Position numbers and translations under genes: made by a program. The notes below the pieces were generated by a model. The model had not been told where the DNA came from, did no database searches, and saw only the letters and a program-made list of their open reading frames with translations. From contig CAMYJF010000005.1 in the NCBI GenBank assembly GCA_947258555.1, positions 1 to 64,000 on the forward strand: a stretch of 64,000 bases of DNA, in the 5' to 3' direction. The stretch comes from an uncultured Eudoraea sp. Lineage in GTDB: Bacteria; Bacteroidota; Bacteroidia; Flavobacteriales; Flavobacteriaceae. Shown here piece after piece: positions 9,758 to 19,494 of this stretch; positions within the stretch are counted from its first letter, which is position 1; each line of letters begins with the position of its first letter.

Positions 9758-10270
9758 ATGCTACTCGACGGGCACAAAACAGATCGACTCCATTTTCGGA
9801 AGCTTGTTGAATCCGACTTTCAAAATTGGCTTCCATTTTTTAAGGATCCTTCAAGCACAGAATTTTGGGAAGGGATCCCCAATGATCCCGTGGAGGCCTG
9901 CACAGAGCAATTCAATCGGCAATTTGAAAGATATGAGAAGAAGATCGGAGGCATGAACGCTCTGATAGATATCGCCTCAGGTAAATTAGCCGGAATTTGT
10001 GGTCTCTTACTGCAGGAGTTCGATGGCAGGAAAGAATGGGAGATCGGGTATTCCCTGATGCCCGAATTCAGAGGCAAAGGCCTGGCGACTGAAGCCGCCC
10101 AGTATTGCAAAGCTGTGGCTTTTGAAAAGAAGCTAGCACCAAGTTTGATCTCCATGATCCATGTCGCCAATCTTCCCTCTCAAGCTGTAGCCGAGCGTAA
10201 TGGCATGATAAGAGATTCGCAAACGATCTACAAAGGAAACCCCGTTTATATCTACAGGGTTTGGCCCTGA
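9758..10270 (+). CDS. GNAT-family N-acetyltransferase (RimJ/RimL-like)
   Basis: 170 residues from the ATG at 9758. N-terminal TDRLHFRKL is typical of RimJ/RimL-type acetyltransferases (Acetyltransf_3). The acetyl-CoA P-loop region is visible as GYSLMPEFRGKGLATEA at about residues 94-110, followed by IHVANLPSQAVAERNGM. The usual use is Nalpha-acetylation of a protein or acetylation of a small amine; the substrate is unknown. The start lies 8 bp after the DUF192 stop. The promoter of the next gene overlaps its last codons. Confidence 0.88.
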   Translation: MLLDGHKTDRLHFRKLVESDFQNWLPFFKDPSSTEFWEGIPNDPVEACTEQFNRQFERYEKKIGGMNALIDIASGKLAGICGLLLQEFDGRKEWEIGYSLMPEFRGKGLATEAAQYCKAVAFEKKLAPSLISMIHVANLPSQAVAERNGMIRDSQTIYKGNPVYIYRVWP

Positions 10271-10289
10271 ATTCCAAAATGTATCTTTG
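10260..10289 (+). promoter_or_regulatory. Strong consensus promoter predicting a leaderless mRNA for the ABC ATPase
   Basis: TTTG at 10260-10263, an 18-bp spacer and a perfect TATCTTTG at 10282-10289. The ATG at 10295 is only 5 nt beyond the -7 box, so transcription should begin at or a few bases from the start codon, leaving no room for a ribosome-binding site. The -33 element lies in the last codons of the upstream GNAT gene. Confidence 0.7.
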
Positions 10290-10294
10290 TTTAT

Positions 10295-11527
10295 ATGGGA
10301 AAAGAACATTGGGCCATATTCGTAACAAATAGTTCAAAGGTTGCCGACTTTACTGAGAAGCTTCTAAAAGGTAATCCTCCCGAAGAACTCCGGCATTTCC
10401 GTAGAAAAAGAGGTGTCTTGTTTTCACAAAAAATGGTTGATGTTTTTATTGAAGAAGAATCTAAACACGATATAAAGATCCTCAACCAGGGATCCGGGCA
10501 ACTACTGAAAACCTACTCGAGTGGAGAGCGTAAAAAAGCGCTACTAACCTATTTGCTTGATCAAAACCCGGAATTTATGATCCTGGATAATCCCTTTGAT
10601 AATTTGGATCAAAATAGCCAGCAGGCATTGAGCGTATTACTAGTAGATCTATCTCGTAACTTATCACTTATACAATTGATTTCTCGCAAAGGGGATGTAC
10701 TTCCATTTATCAGCCAATATGGTCAATTGAATAATGGCAAATTTGAAGTTGTCGGTGATCTCAACATCGATCAAGGTTCAGCTGATGAAATCTCAAAGTA
10801 TGATATTCCCCAGCCACTGGAATCCTGGACGTATCCTCATGAATTTCTTGTCAGAATGCGAAAAGTTACTGTATCGTACGGCGACAAGAAAATTGTTGCC
10901 GATATTGATTGGGAAATACGCCCCGGGGAATTTTGGCAACTTGCCGGGCCTAATGGAAGCGGTAAGACTACCTTGCTTTCATTGATCACCGGTGATAATC
11001 CTAAGGCCTACGGTCAGGATCTTTTTTTATTTGGCTATCAAAAGGGGCAGGGAGAAAGTGTCTGGGATATCAAAGAAGTGTTGGGATATTTTACGCCTGC
11101 CATTACTGATCGATTTCGAGGTTATCACAGCCTGGAGCACATGCTTATTTCAGGTTTATTTGATTCGATCGGACTCTATGTACAACCCTCAAAACGGCAA
11201 AAGCAATTGGCCTTGGAATGGCTCCGTCTTCTGGGAATGGACCACCGGGCTCAGGATCTATTTGCTTCCTTGTCGACAGGTGAAAAAAGATTGATCATGT
11301 GTGCACGGGCTATGATCAAGCATCCGCTGCTTCTGATCCTTGACGAACCTACTGCAGGCCTGGATGATAAGAGTGCGGCCCTGGTCGTTGATCTTGTCAA
11401 CAAAATGGCTAAGAACAGCATGTCGGCTATCGTATTTGTTTCACATCGCAAGGAATCTGGACTCAATCCAGATCATACTCTGGAGTTGATTACAAATACT
11501 CAAGGATCCCGAGGAATTGTAATATAA
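10295..11527 (+). CDS. Twin ABC ATPase, ModF-like, with degenerate first nucleotide-binding domain
   Basis: 410 residues, two ABC domains, no membrane segments. The C-terminal domain is complete: Walker A GPNGSGKT (218-225), signature LSTGE (326-330), Walker B LLLILDEP (345-352), and a late switch His in FVSHRKE. The N-terminal domain keeps a signature (SSGER, 75-79) and Walker B (FMILDNP, 94-100), but no Walker A is present. The first ~60 residues are short and lack a GxxGxGK. This resembles the ModF/YbbA-type soluble twin ATPases annotated as 'molybdate transport ATP-binding', but no permease or binding protein is nearby, so a transport role is doubtful. Confidence 0.85.
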   Translation: MGKEHWAIFVTNSSKVADFTEKLLKGNPPEELRHFRRKRGVLFSQKMVDVFIEEESKHDIKILNQGSGQLLKTYSSGERKKALLTYLLDQNPEFMILDNPFDNLDQNSQQALSVLLVDLSRNLSLIQLISRKGDVLPFISQYGQLNNGKFEVVGDLNIDQGSADEISKYDIPQPLESWTYPHEFLVRMRKVTVSYGDKKIVADIDWEIRPGEFWQLAGPNGSGKTTLLSLITGDNPKAYGQDLFLFGYQKGQGESVWDIKEVLGYFTPAITDRFRGYHSLEHMLISGLFDSIGLYVQPSKRQKQLALEWLRLLGMDHRAQDLFASLSTGEKRLIMCARAMIKHPLLLILDEPTAGLDDKSAALVVDLVNKMAKNSMSAIVFVSHRKESGLNPDHTLELITNTQGSRGIVI

Positions 11528-11635
11528 TCACTAACATATCACGCTTTGGGCGTCGTAATATCTTCTTTTTTAACTCTTTAAATAGAAATTATTCATTAAT
11601 TTAACAATGCTATAGTTTTTTTAAAGTTCCCTGCA

Positions 11636-12058
11636 ATGCCATTGGAGTTATCACATAGAATTCATCCTGAATATTTAGAAGTTGAGGTCAATGGTCAGCG
11701 CACCCTTGGTATGGAATTTGAAGAATCTATTTCTTTGTGGTCTAATGTCTTTTCGATCAGCAAAAAACAGGACATGCAAAATATCCTTGCACATAATCGC
11801 GCCCAAGGCAAATTTCCAGTCAAGGCGCAGATCAATCTTTCCTTTAAGATCCAGGAGATCGGATGTACGCCTGCTCATCGGATCGCCGTGATAGCTTATA
11901 ACGGTGAAGTAACCAAAAACTCTCAACTTATTGTCCGATTCATGCAAAGCAAAAACTACACCATCCAGTTTTTCAAAAACAAGGAAAAGGCTAAGAGATG
12001 GCTGTTAAGAGAAAAGAAAAGGTCTAAAATACTTGATCTATTGGATTCCTTTGATTAG
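11636..12058 (+). CDS. SpoIIAA/STAS-like protein, first of a pair
   Basis: A 140-residue soluble protein. The pattern of a central beta/alpha core, a late hydrophobic strand (HRIAVIAYNG), and a closing helix FKNKEKAKRWLL resembles the SpoIIAA-like STAS-fold family. In that family the terminal motif is 'F.(D/E)..EA..WL'. It is clearly paralogous to the next gene: both begin M.L.LSH..H..YLEVE..G.R and share the FEESISLW / YEESLILW segment. No signal peptide. Known relatives are anti-sigma antagonists or stress-linked proteins; here function is unassigned. Confidence 0.7.
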   Translation: MPLELSHRIHPEYLEVEVNGQRTLGMEFEESISLWSNVFSISKKQDMQNILAHNRAQGKFPVKAQINLSFKIQEIGCTPAHRIAVIAYNGEVTKNSQLIVRFMQSKNYTIQFFKNKEKAKRWLLREKKRSKILDLLDSFD

Positions 12059-12091
12059 CGTTCAGTAGTTTACAATATTATACACTTTTGC

Positions 12092-12120
12092 TAAATTTGT
12101 CTATACGTACATTAGTACGT
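12092..12120 (+). promoter_or_regulatory. -7 element followed by perfect inverted repeat ACGTAC-ATTA-GTACGT
   Basis: TAAATTTG (12092-12099) fits the Bacteroidota -7 box. A 16-bp inverted repeat with 6-bp arms and a 4-nt loop occupies 12105-12120, where transcription would begin. It could be an operator or a 5'-UTR hairpin for the SpoIIAA-like gene starting at 12153. A -33 TTTG is not clearly present. Confidence 0.45.
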
Positions 12121-12152
12121 TTAATGTTGATTTATCTCTACCCTTTTTTAGT

Positions 12153-12575
12153 ATGGCTTTAATATTATCACACGAAGTTCACGAAGATTATCTGGAGGTC
12201 GAAATAGCTGGTAAGCGAGTACCGCAATTGGAATATGAAGAATCACTAATTCTGTGGAAAAGTGTTTTCGAACTATGCGAAAAATACGACAAGAAAAATA
12301 TAATGGTCAAATTAAAGGCCCGTGGACGAATGCCCATGAGAGGAAGGATTACCTATGCCTTTAACTTGGAAGAGATAGGTTGGCAAAAGCACCACAAAGT
12401 AGCGGGAATTACATTGACATCGCAAATAAAAAACGATGCCCCACTCGTTGTCAAATTTGCAAATAGTGCAGGTTATAACGCCAAATTATTTTCCAATGAA
12501 GCGGATGCCTTGGACTGGCTCTTGAATGATCATATCGAATTAAGTTTTCAAAGTGATACTACCCTAAAGGAATAA
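12153..12575 (+). CDS. SpoIIAA/STAS-like protein, second of a pair
   Basis: 140 residues, the same length as its upstream paralog. Shared features are LSHEVH.DYLEVE at the start, YEESLILWKSVF, FNLEEIGW..HHKVAGI, and the terminal LFSNEADALDWLL helix. The 94-bp gap contains its own promoter-like box and a palindrome, so it may be expressed independently. Function unknown. The convergent secDF gene ends 10 bp away. Confidence 0.7.
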   Translation: MALILSHEVHEDYLEVEIAGKRVPQLEYEESLILWKSVFELCEKYDKKNIMVKLKARGRMPMRGRITYAFNLEEIGWQKHHKVAGITLTSQIKNDAPLVVKFANSAGYNAKLFSNEADALDWLLNDHIELSFQSDTTLKE

Positions 12576-12585
12576 GTAAGCCCGG

Positions 12586-15549
12586 CTATGCTGAAGCCTT
12601 CTCTGCGGCCATGATCTTCTTCCGCAAAGTGTCGAACATTACAGGAGTCGCAATAAACACCGAAGAATATGTACCCACGATCACACCTACGATCATGGCA
12701 AACATAAACCCTCTCAAGGTTTCCCCTCCAAAAATGAATATGGACAGAAGAACAACCAAGGTAGTCAGCGAGGTGTTTAATGTCCTGCTCAACGTACTAT
12801 TCAGGGCCAGGTTTATGTTATCGCCGGAACGCCATCCTTTTTCATTGACAATTTCACGTATCCGGTCAAACACAACCACTGTATCATTCAGGGAATATCC
12901 GATCACCGTAAGAATCGCAGCAATAAAGGCCTGATCTATTTCCATGCTGAAAGGCATGATCTGGCTCGTAAGGGAAAAGATCCCCAGTACGATCAATACA
13001 TCATGGAATACTGCGGCTACAGCACCCAATGAAAATTGCCATCTTCGGAACCGGATCAATATATACAAGAAAACAACCGCCAGGGAACCTATTATGGCCC
13101 ACAAGGCATTTTTCTTTATATCATCGGCAATCGTCGGACCTACTTTCCTATACTTCATTACGCCAACATCCCCATTGGATCCGCCCGGAATGAAGTCGTT
13201 ATATGTAGTTCCTTCCGGTAAGTATTTTCCAAGTGAAGTGAATAAAATGCCCAGGATCTCATCATCTACTTCTGTTCCCTGAACATCTACTTTATACTTG
13301 GTGGTGATCATGATCTGATTGGCATCACCAAATGTCTTGGCACCAGCACTTCCCAGAACGTCTGTGAGTTCTGCAGTGATCTCAGAAGGATTCACAGCGT
13401 CAATAAATCTTACCTGGTAATTTCGTCCTCCCACAAAATCCACACCCTGATCCAAGCCACGTGTCACTAGTGAGAACAGTCCCACAGCGACCAAAATACC
13501 TGAGATCACATAGGCGATCTTTCTTTTGCTAAGGAACTTAATAGACAGGTTACGGAATAGATTTTTCGTGATTTTGGTGGAAAAATCCAGTTTCCTCCCT
13601 TTGCCTGCCACATAGGAATCAACCAATAATCGGGTAATAAATATGGCGGTGAAGAGGGATGTAAGTATACCAATGATAAGAGTCGTAGCAAATCCTTTGA
13701 TCGGACCGGATCCGAAGATCAGTAATATGATCGCGGTCAATCCTGTCGTGATATTCGCATCGAGAATTGAACTTAAGGCATTGGCAAAACCATCAGCGAT
13801 GGCCTGACCTTTTCCTTTTCCTTTAGCTATCTCTTCCTTGATCCGTTCAAAGATGAGCACGTTGGCATCTACGGACATACCGATAGTCAACACAATACCG
13901 GCTATACCCGGTAAGGTAAGTACGGCCCCCAGGCTAGACAGCACACCGAAGATCAAAACAATATTAAAGACCAGCGCTATATCCGCAAATATTCCGGCTT
14001 TGCCGTAATAGAAAATCATCCAGATAAGGACGAAGATCATGGCGATCAGGAATGACATAAATCCGCTGTCTATCGCTTCCTGTCCGAGCGATGGCCCAAC
14101 CACAAAGGAATCAATGATCTCCGCAGAAGCAGGTAATTTACCCGCCCGCAAGACATTGGCAATATCTTTAGTTTCATTAACCGTGAAAGTACCCGTGATC
14201 TCTGAGCTTCCACCGGAAATACCCCCTACTTGTGATACCCCTGGGGCTGTATATACTTTATTATCAAGAACGATCGCAATTCCAGTATTATTAAGATTGG
14301 CTTCACTGGTCAGCTTTTCCCATTCTTTAGCACCAGAAACGTTCATATCCATGCCTACGGCCGGACGATTAAATTGATCGAATTGATCTCTGGCATCGCT
14401 CACTACATCGCCACTGATCCTGGGGATCGCATCGCGGTTAGATTTTAAAGCAAACAAGGAGGCAACTTCAGTGCCCTTTGATGGACGTTCCCATAAAAAT
14501 TTTGTGAATTGCACAGAACCCGGTAAAAGTCTTCTTATCTCAGGTTGACGTAACCATCCGCCTATCTCGGCTGTATCTTTTATGGCAGCAACTCCAACAG
14601 CAAATCCGGGACCACTTAATTGGAGTTTCTCAAAAAGCGGGTTTCTGTCTGTTGCAAGGTCAAGTGAATCCTGTATGACATCAGACAGCAGCGAATCTAT
14701 TTCTGTAGCCTCCTTTACAGGCTCTTCTTCATCCGCCTCCAATTGTTCTTTTAATACAGTATTGGCCTGGATAAAGAAATTGATCAGATCCTGATTCCCG
14801 GGCTCATAGGTTTCCCAGAATTCTAATTGAGCTGTACTGGAAAGCAGGTCTTGTGCCCGCGCAATATCGCGGGCGCCTGGTAGTTCTACCAAGATCCGGC
14901 CTGAAGTTCCTTCCCGCTGGATATTTGGCTGGGTTACCCCAAAGCCGTCAATACGTTCCCTTAATACTTCAAAAGCAGAAACGACGGATTCATCGATCTT
15001 CCTTCGGATGATCGGTTTAACCTCATCATCTGTCATTTGAAAATTTACCTCATCACTTAACCCTTTATTGGCAAAGATGTCCGGAGAGGCCAACTTGGTA
15101 TCCCCCTGTATCGCTTCAAAAGCATCAAAGAACAAGTCAAGATAGGTATCATCACTGCTCTTGGATAAGACATCTGCATCTGCAAGAGCCTTATTGAATA
15201 TCGGGTTCCTGGTATTGCCGGCAAGTCCTTTTAAGATATCTTTTACCGAGATCTGCAGGGTTACATTAATACCCCCCTTTAAGTCAAGCCCCTTATTGAG
15301 CTCCTTCTTTTTTGCATCCTCGTAACTGGTGAAACCCAGGATGGGATTTTTGGCAATAGAATCGAGGTAACTGGCCTCCAATACTTCCCGCTTTGCCACA
15401 TAGTCTTCCTCAGAGGTAGCAATAGCATTTGCAGCATAACGCTCTGCATCTGTTTCCAGCTTACCTGTGATGAAGGTATAGGAGAGTTGATATATACTTA
15501 CAATCCCAAAAAGGAAGGCAAACAGCCTGATTAGTCCTTTATTCTGCAT
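12586..15549 (-). CDS. secDF: Fused protein translocase subunit SecDF
   Basis: 987 residues joining SecD and SecF, as is usual in Bacteroidota. Each half has one N-terminal membrane segment, a large periplasmic domain, and a C-terminal five-helix block. The SecD half shows LKGGINVTLQI at about 63-73, PGARD, and the FVLIWMIFYY...GIAGIVLTIGMSVDANVLIFERI block. The SecF half shows GVDFVGG and VIGYSLNDTVVVFDRIRE. It uses the proton motive force to pull secreted proteins through SecYEG, supplying the signal-peptide-bearing proteins of this window. Confidence 0.97.
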   Translation of the reverse strand: MQNKGLIRLFAFLFGIVSIYQLSYTFITGKLETDAERYAANAIATSEEDYVAKREVLEASYLDSIAKNPILGFTSYEDAKKKELNKGLDLKGGINVTLQISVKDILKGLAGNTRNPIFNKALADADVLSKSSDDTYLDLFFDAFEAIQGDTKLASPDIFANKGLSDEVNFQMTDDEVKPIIRRKIDESVVSAFEVLRERIDGFGVTQPNIQREGTSGRILVELPGARDIARAQDLLSSTAQLEFWETYEPGNQDLINFFIQANTVLKEQLEADEEEPVKEATEIDSLLSDVIQDSLDLATDRNPLFEKLQLSGPGFAVGVAAIKDTAEIGGWLRQPEIRRLLPGSVQFTKFLWERPSKGTEVASLFALKSNRDAIPRISGDVVSDARDQFDQFNRPAVGMDMNVSGAKEWEKLTSEANLNNTGIAIVLDNKVYTAPGVSQVGGISGGSSEITGTFTVNETKDIANVLRAGKLPASAEIIDSFVVGPSLGQEAIDSGFMSFLIAMIFVLIWMIFYYGKAGIFADIALVFNIVLIFGVLSSLGAVLTLPGIAGIVLTIGMSVDANVLIFERIKEEIAKGKGKGQAIADGFANALSSILDANITTGLTAIILLIFGSGPIKGFATTLIIGILTSLFTAIFITRLLVDSYVAGKGRKLDFSTKITKNLFRNLSIKFLSKRKIAYVISGILVAVGLFSLVTRGLDQGVDFVGGRNYQVRFIDAVNPSEITAELTDVLGSAGAKTFGDANQIMITTKYKVDVQGTEVDDEILGILFTSLGKYLPEGTTYNDFIPGGSNGDVGVMKYRKVGPTIADDIKKNALWAIIGSLAVVFLYILIRFRRWQFSLGAVAAVFHDVLIVLGIFSLTSQIMPFSMEIDQAFIAAILTVIGYSLNDTVVVFDRIREIVNEKGWRSGDNINLALNSTLSRTLNTSLTTLVVLLSIFIFGGETLRGFMFAMIVGVIVGTYSSVFIATPVMFDTLRKKIMAAEKASA

Positions 15550-15585
15550 TTGAATCTTGATTTAATGACGTAGGTAAACAGCGTG

Positions 15586-15616
15586 CAAATATATCATTTC
15601 CCTTAGGAAATGCCAA
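15586..15616 (-). promoter_or_regulatory. secDF promoter with an inverted repeat in its spacer
   Basis: On the minus strand: TTG (15614-15616), a 20-bp spacer, TATATTTG (15586-15593), 36 nt upstream of the secDF ATG. The spacer contains the inverted repeat CATTTCC-CTTA-GGAAATG (15595-15612), placed exactly between the two promoter boxes. Confidence 0.6.
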
Positions 15617-15695
15617 TAAAAGTACCCTAATTATCAGGGGTTGAACGGGGTCATACCGTCCAATTCGATCTTGTGCATCGCTCGGGTAAAACAGC

Positions 15696-16622
15696 TTACA
15701 ATTTTAATAAGCCATTTGTTTTCTTCACGCCTTCAGCACTCTCTTTTAACTTGGCACTTTCTGCATCATCCAATTCGATCTCTACGATTTTTTCAATTCC
15801 GTTTTTCCCTAAGATCACCGGAACACCAATGCATATATCGTTTAGGCCAAACTCACCTTCCAGATACGTTGAACAAGGGAACATTTTCTTTTGGTCACAA
15901 GCAATGGCCTGAACCAATCCGGATACGGCAGCTCCAGGTGCATACCAGGCACTGGTGCCAAGTAATTTTGTAAGGGTAGCACCTCCAACCTTCGTGTCTT
16001 CTACTACCTGTTGTAATCTTTCTTCGGATAGGAATTCAGATACTTTAACGCTATTTCGCGTCGCATGTCTTTTTAAAGGAACCATACCTTTATCGCTATG
16101 ACCCCCGATTACCATGCCGTCAACATCGGATATTGGTGCACCAAGTGCTTCGGCCAATCGAAATTTAAAGCGAGCGCTATCCAGGGCACCTCCCATCCCT
16201 ATGATCCTGTGCCTTGGAAGATCTGTGATCTTATGGGTCAGGTAGGTCATGGTATCCATAGGATTGCTCACCACGATGAGGATGACATTTGGTGAGTGTT
16301 CAATCAGGCTGGTTGCCACAGTACGAACGATACCGGCGTTAATCCCAATTAATTCTTCACGAGTCATTCCAGGCTTTCTTGGAATTCCGGAAGTGATCAC
16401 GGCTATGTCGCTATTTGCAGTTTTAGTATAATCGCTTGTCGTTCCAGTAAGTGTAGTGTCAAATCCATTTAAGGAAGCTGTCTGCATCAAATCCATGGCC
16501 TTTCCTTCGGCATAGCCTTCTTTGATATCTAACAATACTATTTCAGAAGCAAAATCCTTAATGGCAATATATTCGGCGCAGCTGGCTCCTACGGCTCCTG
16601 CACCAACAATAGTAACTTTCAT
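15696..16622 (-). CDS. mdh: Malate dehydrogenase
   Basis: 308 residues from MKVTIVGAGAVG; the frame is open 27 codons further upstream but without family similarity. The NAD-binding GAGAVGAS is at 7-14, and SGIPRKPGMTREELI carries the substrate-loop arginines. MVSNPMD-type VVSNPMD and the catalytic His in VIGGHSDKGM are present. This is the LDH-like (type III) malate dehydrogenase, which interconverts malate and oxaloacetate in the TCA cycle. It is downstream of a minus-strand TACTTTTG box at 16653-16660 that may be its -7 element. Confidence 0.96.
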   Translation of the reverse strand: MKVTIVGAGAVGASCAEYIAIKDFASEIVLLDIKEGYAEGKAMDLMQTASLNGFDTTLTGTTSDYTKTANSDIAVITSGIPRKPGMTREELIGINAGIVRTVATSLIEHSPNVILIVVSNPMDTMTYLTHKITDLPRHRIIGMGGALDSARFKFRLAEALGAPISDVDGMVIGGHSDKGMVPLKRHATRNSVKVSEFLSEERLQQVVEDTKVGGATLTKLLGTSAWYAPGAAVSGLVQAIACDQKKMFPCSTYLEGEFGLNDICIGVPVILGKNGIEKIVEIELDDAESAKLKESAEGVKKTNGLLKL

Positions 16623-16837
16623 AACATGATCTTTAAAGTGGAAATTCGCGGGCAAAAGTACAGCTTTTGAGCTAAAAAGACTACAGAAAGTAGATATTCC
16701 CACTCTGGATATTCTTCTGATTTACGAGCCATAAAAAAGAGATCTGTTAAAAAGATGTGCGTTTCATCGAAGATATAAAGAGGAAGCATGCCGTTCATCG
16801 ATTTTTCGCAATATGCCTCCTGAAAAGACCGTTTATA

Positions 16838-17239
16838 ATGCAAGTTCCAAATCAGAAAATACCTACAAAATTGAAACGAACTTATGCTTTTTTGGCAATT
16901 CTTGCCATCCTCTTAGGTAGCAATTGTTCGGAGATCCCCGAAAATACAGATCCCGTTTTGGGCATTTGGTATAAGGCGGGTACGATTTCTTCGACAACTA
17001 ATAATCCCATCACTAAGGAGGAATGGATCTTCAATGATGTCTATTTGGGCAGGTATCAGGTATACACGAATAATGAAGTGACTTTTTACACCGACTTCAG
17101 TTGGGAACAAGAAGACGGATTATATACACTAAAATATCCCGGTACGGAGAAAAATCCTCAACAAGCGAGGATGGTGAAAATGGAGGCACAGGAAGTGCTA
17201 CAAGATGAAGAAGGAAACGTACTGGCTCTTAGAGAGTAA
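16838..17239 (+). CDS. Small lipoprotein of unknown function
   Basis: 133 residues from the ATG at 16838. This start is preferred because it places a normal signal peptide (KRTYAFLAILAILLGSNC) with its lipid Cys near residue 30; upstream in-frame codons give an implausible leader. The mature part (DPVLGIWYKAG...EEWIFND..LGRYQVY..NEVTFYTDFSWEQEDGLYTLKY) looks like a small lipocalin-like / 'DUF5004'-type beta barrel that reports 'lipocalin family' in related genomes, though this is inferred from pattern only. It faces gyrB and shares a terminator with it. Confidence 0.7.
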   Translation: MQVPNQKIPTKLKRTYAFLAILAILLGSNCSEIPENTDPVLGIWYKAGTISSTTNNPITKEEWIFNDVYLGRYQVYTNNEVTFYTDFSWEQEDGLYTLKYPGTEKNPQQARMVKMEAQEVLQDEEGNVLALRE

Positions 17240-17266
17240 CCCCCTAATTTTTCCATATCTTTCTTT

Positions 17267-17293
17267 AAAACGGCCTTGCTATGGGGCCGTTTT
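17267..17293. terminator. Bidirectional terminator between lipoprotein gene and gyrB
   Basis: AAAACGGCC (17267-17275) pairs with GGCCGTTTT (17285-17293) across a 9-nt loop, with T-runs on both strands. It sits in the 64-bp gap between convergent stops. Confidence 0.85.
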
Positions 17294-17303
17294 TCTTTTG
17301 GGA

Positions 17304-19265
<1,962 letters not shown>

Positions 19266-19465
19266 TTACTGATTTTGCAATCTTACAAATATAAGCAATA
19301 GCCTATGAAATATAGGGTTTTGGCATATTATTAGCATTGAAGTTATTAACAGAAATTTGTGAAAAATTATCTATTATTTTACTATGATTTTTAATGGAAC
19401 GTCTAAGAAGTTTATATTTCTTTCAGGCCATGACATTTGTTAGGTTTTTGAAGGTTCTCTTGCCA

Positions 19466-19473
19466 TACATTTG
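19466..19473 (+). promoter_or_regulatory. -7 element upstream of the DASS transporter
   Basis: TACATTTG matches TAnnTTTG. A TTTG at 19447-19450 gives a short 15-bp spacer. The in-frame TTG at 19471 that could extend the downstream gene lies inside this box, which favours the ATG at 19495 as start. Confidence 0.45.
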
Positions 19474-19494
19474 CATAAGAAATTTCACCCTCTA

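Noticed and set aside
10295-11527. Molybdate transporter ATPase (modF) as firm name
   Set aside because: No molybdate permease, binding protein or regulator nearby; similarity is architectural only.
19471-19494. TTG start eight codons upstream for the DASS transporter
   Set aside because: The TTG lies inside the -7 promoter box TACATTTG.
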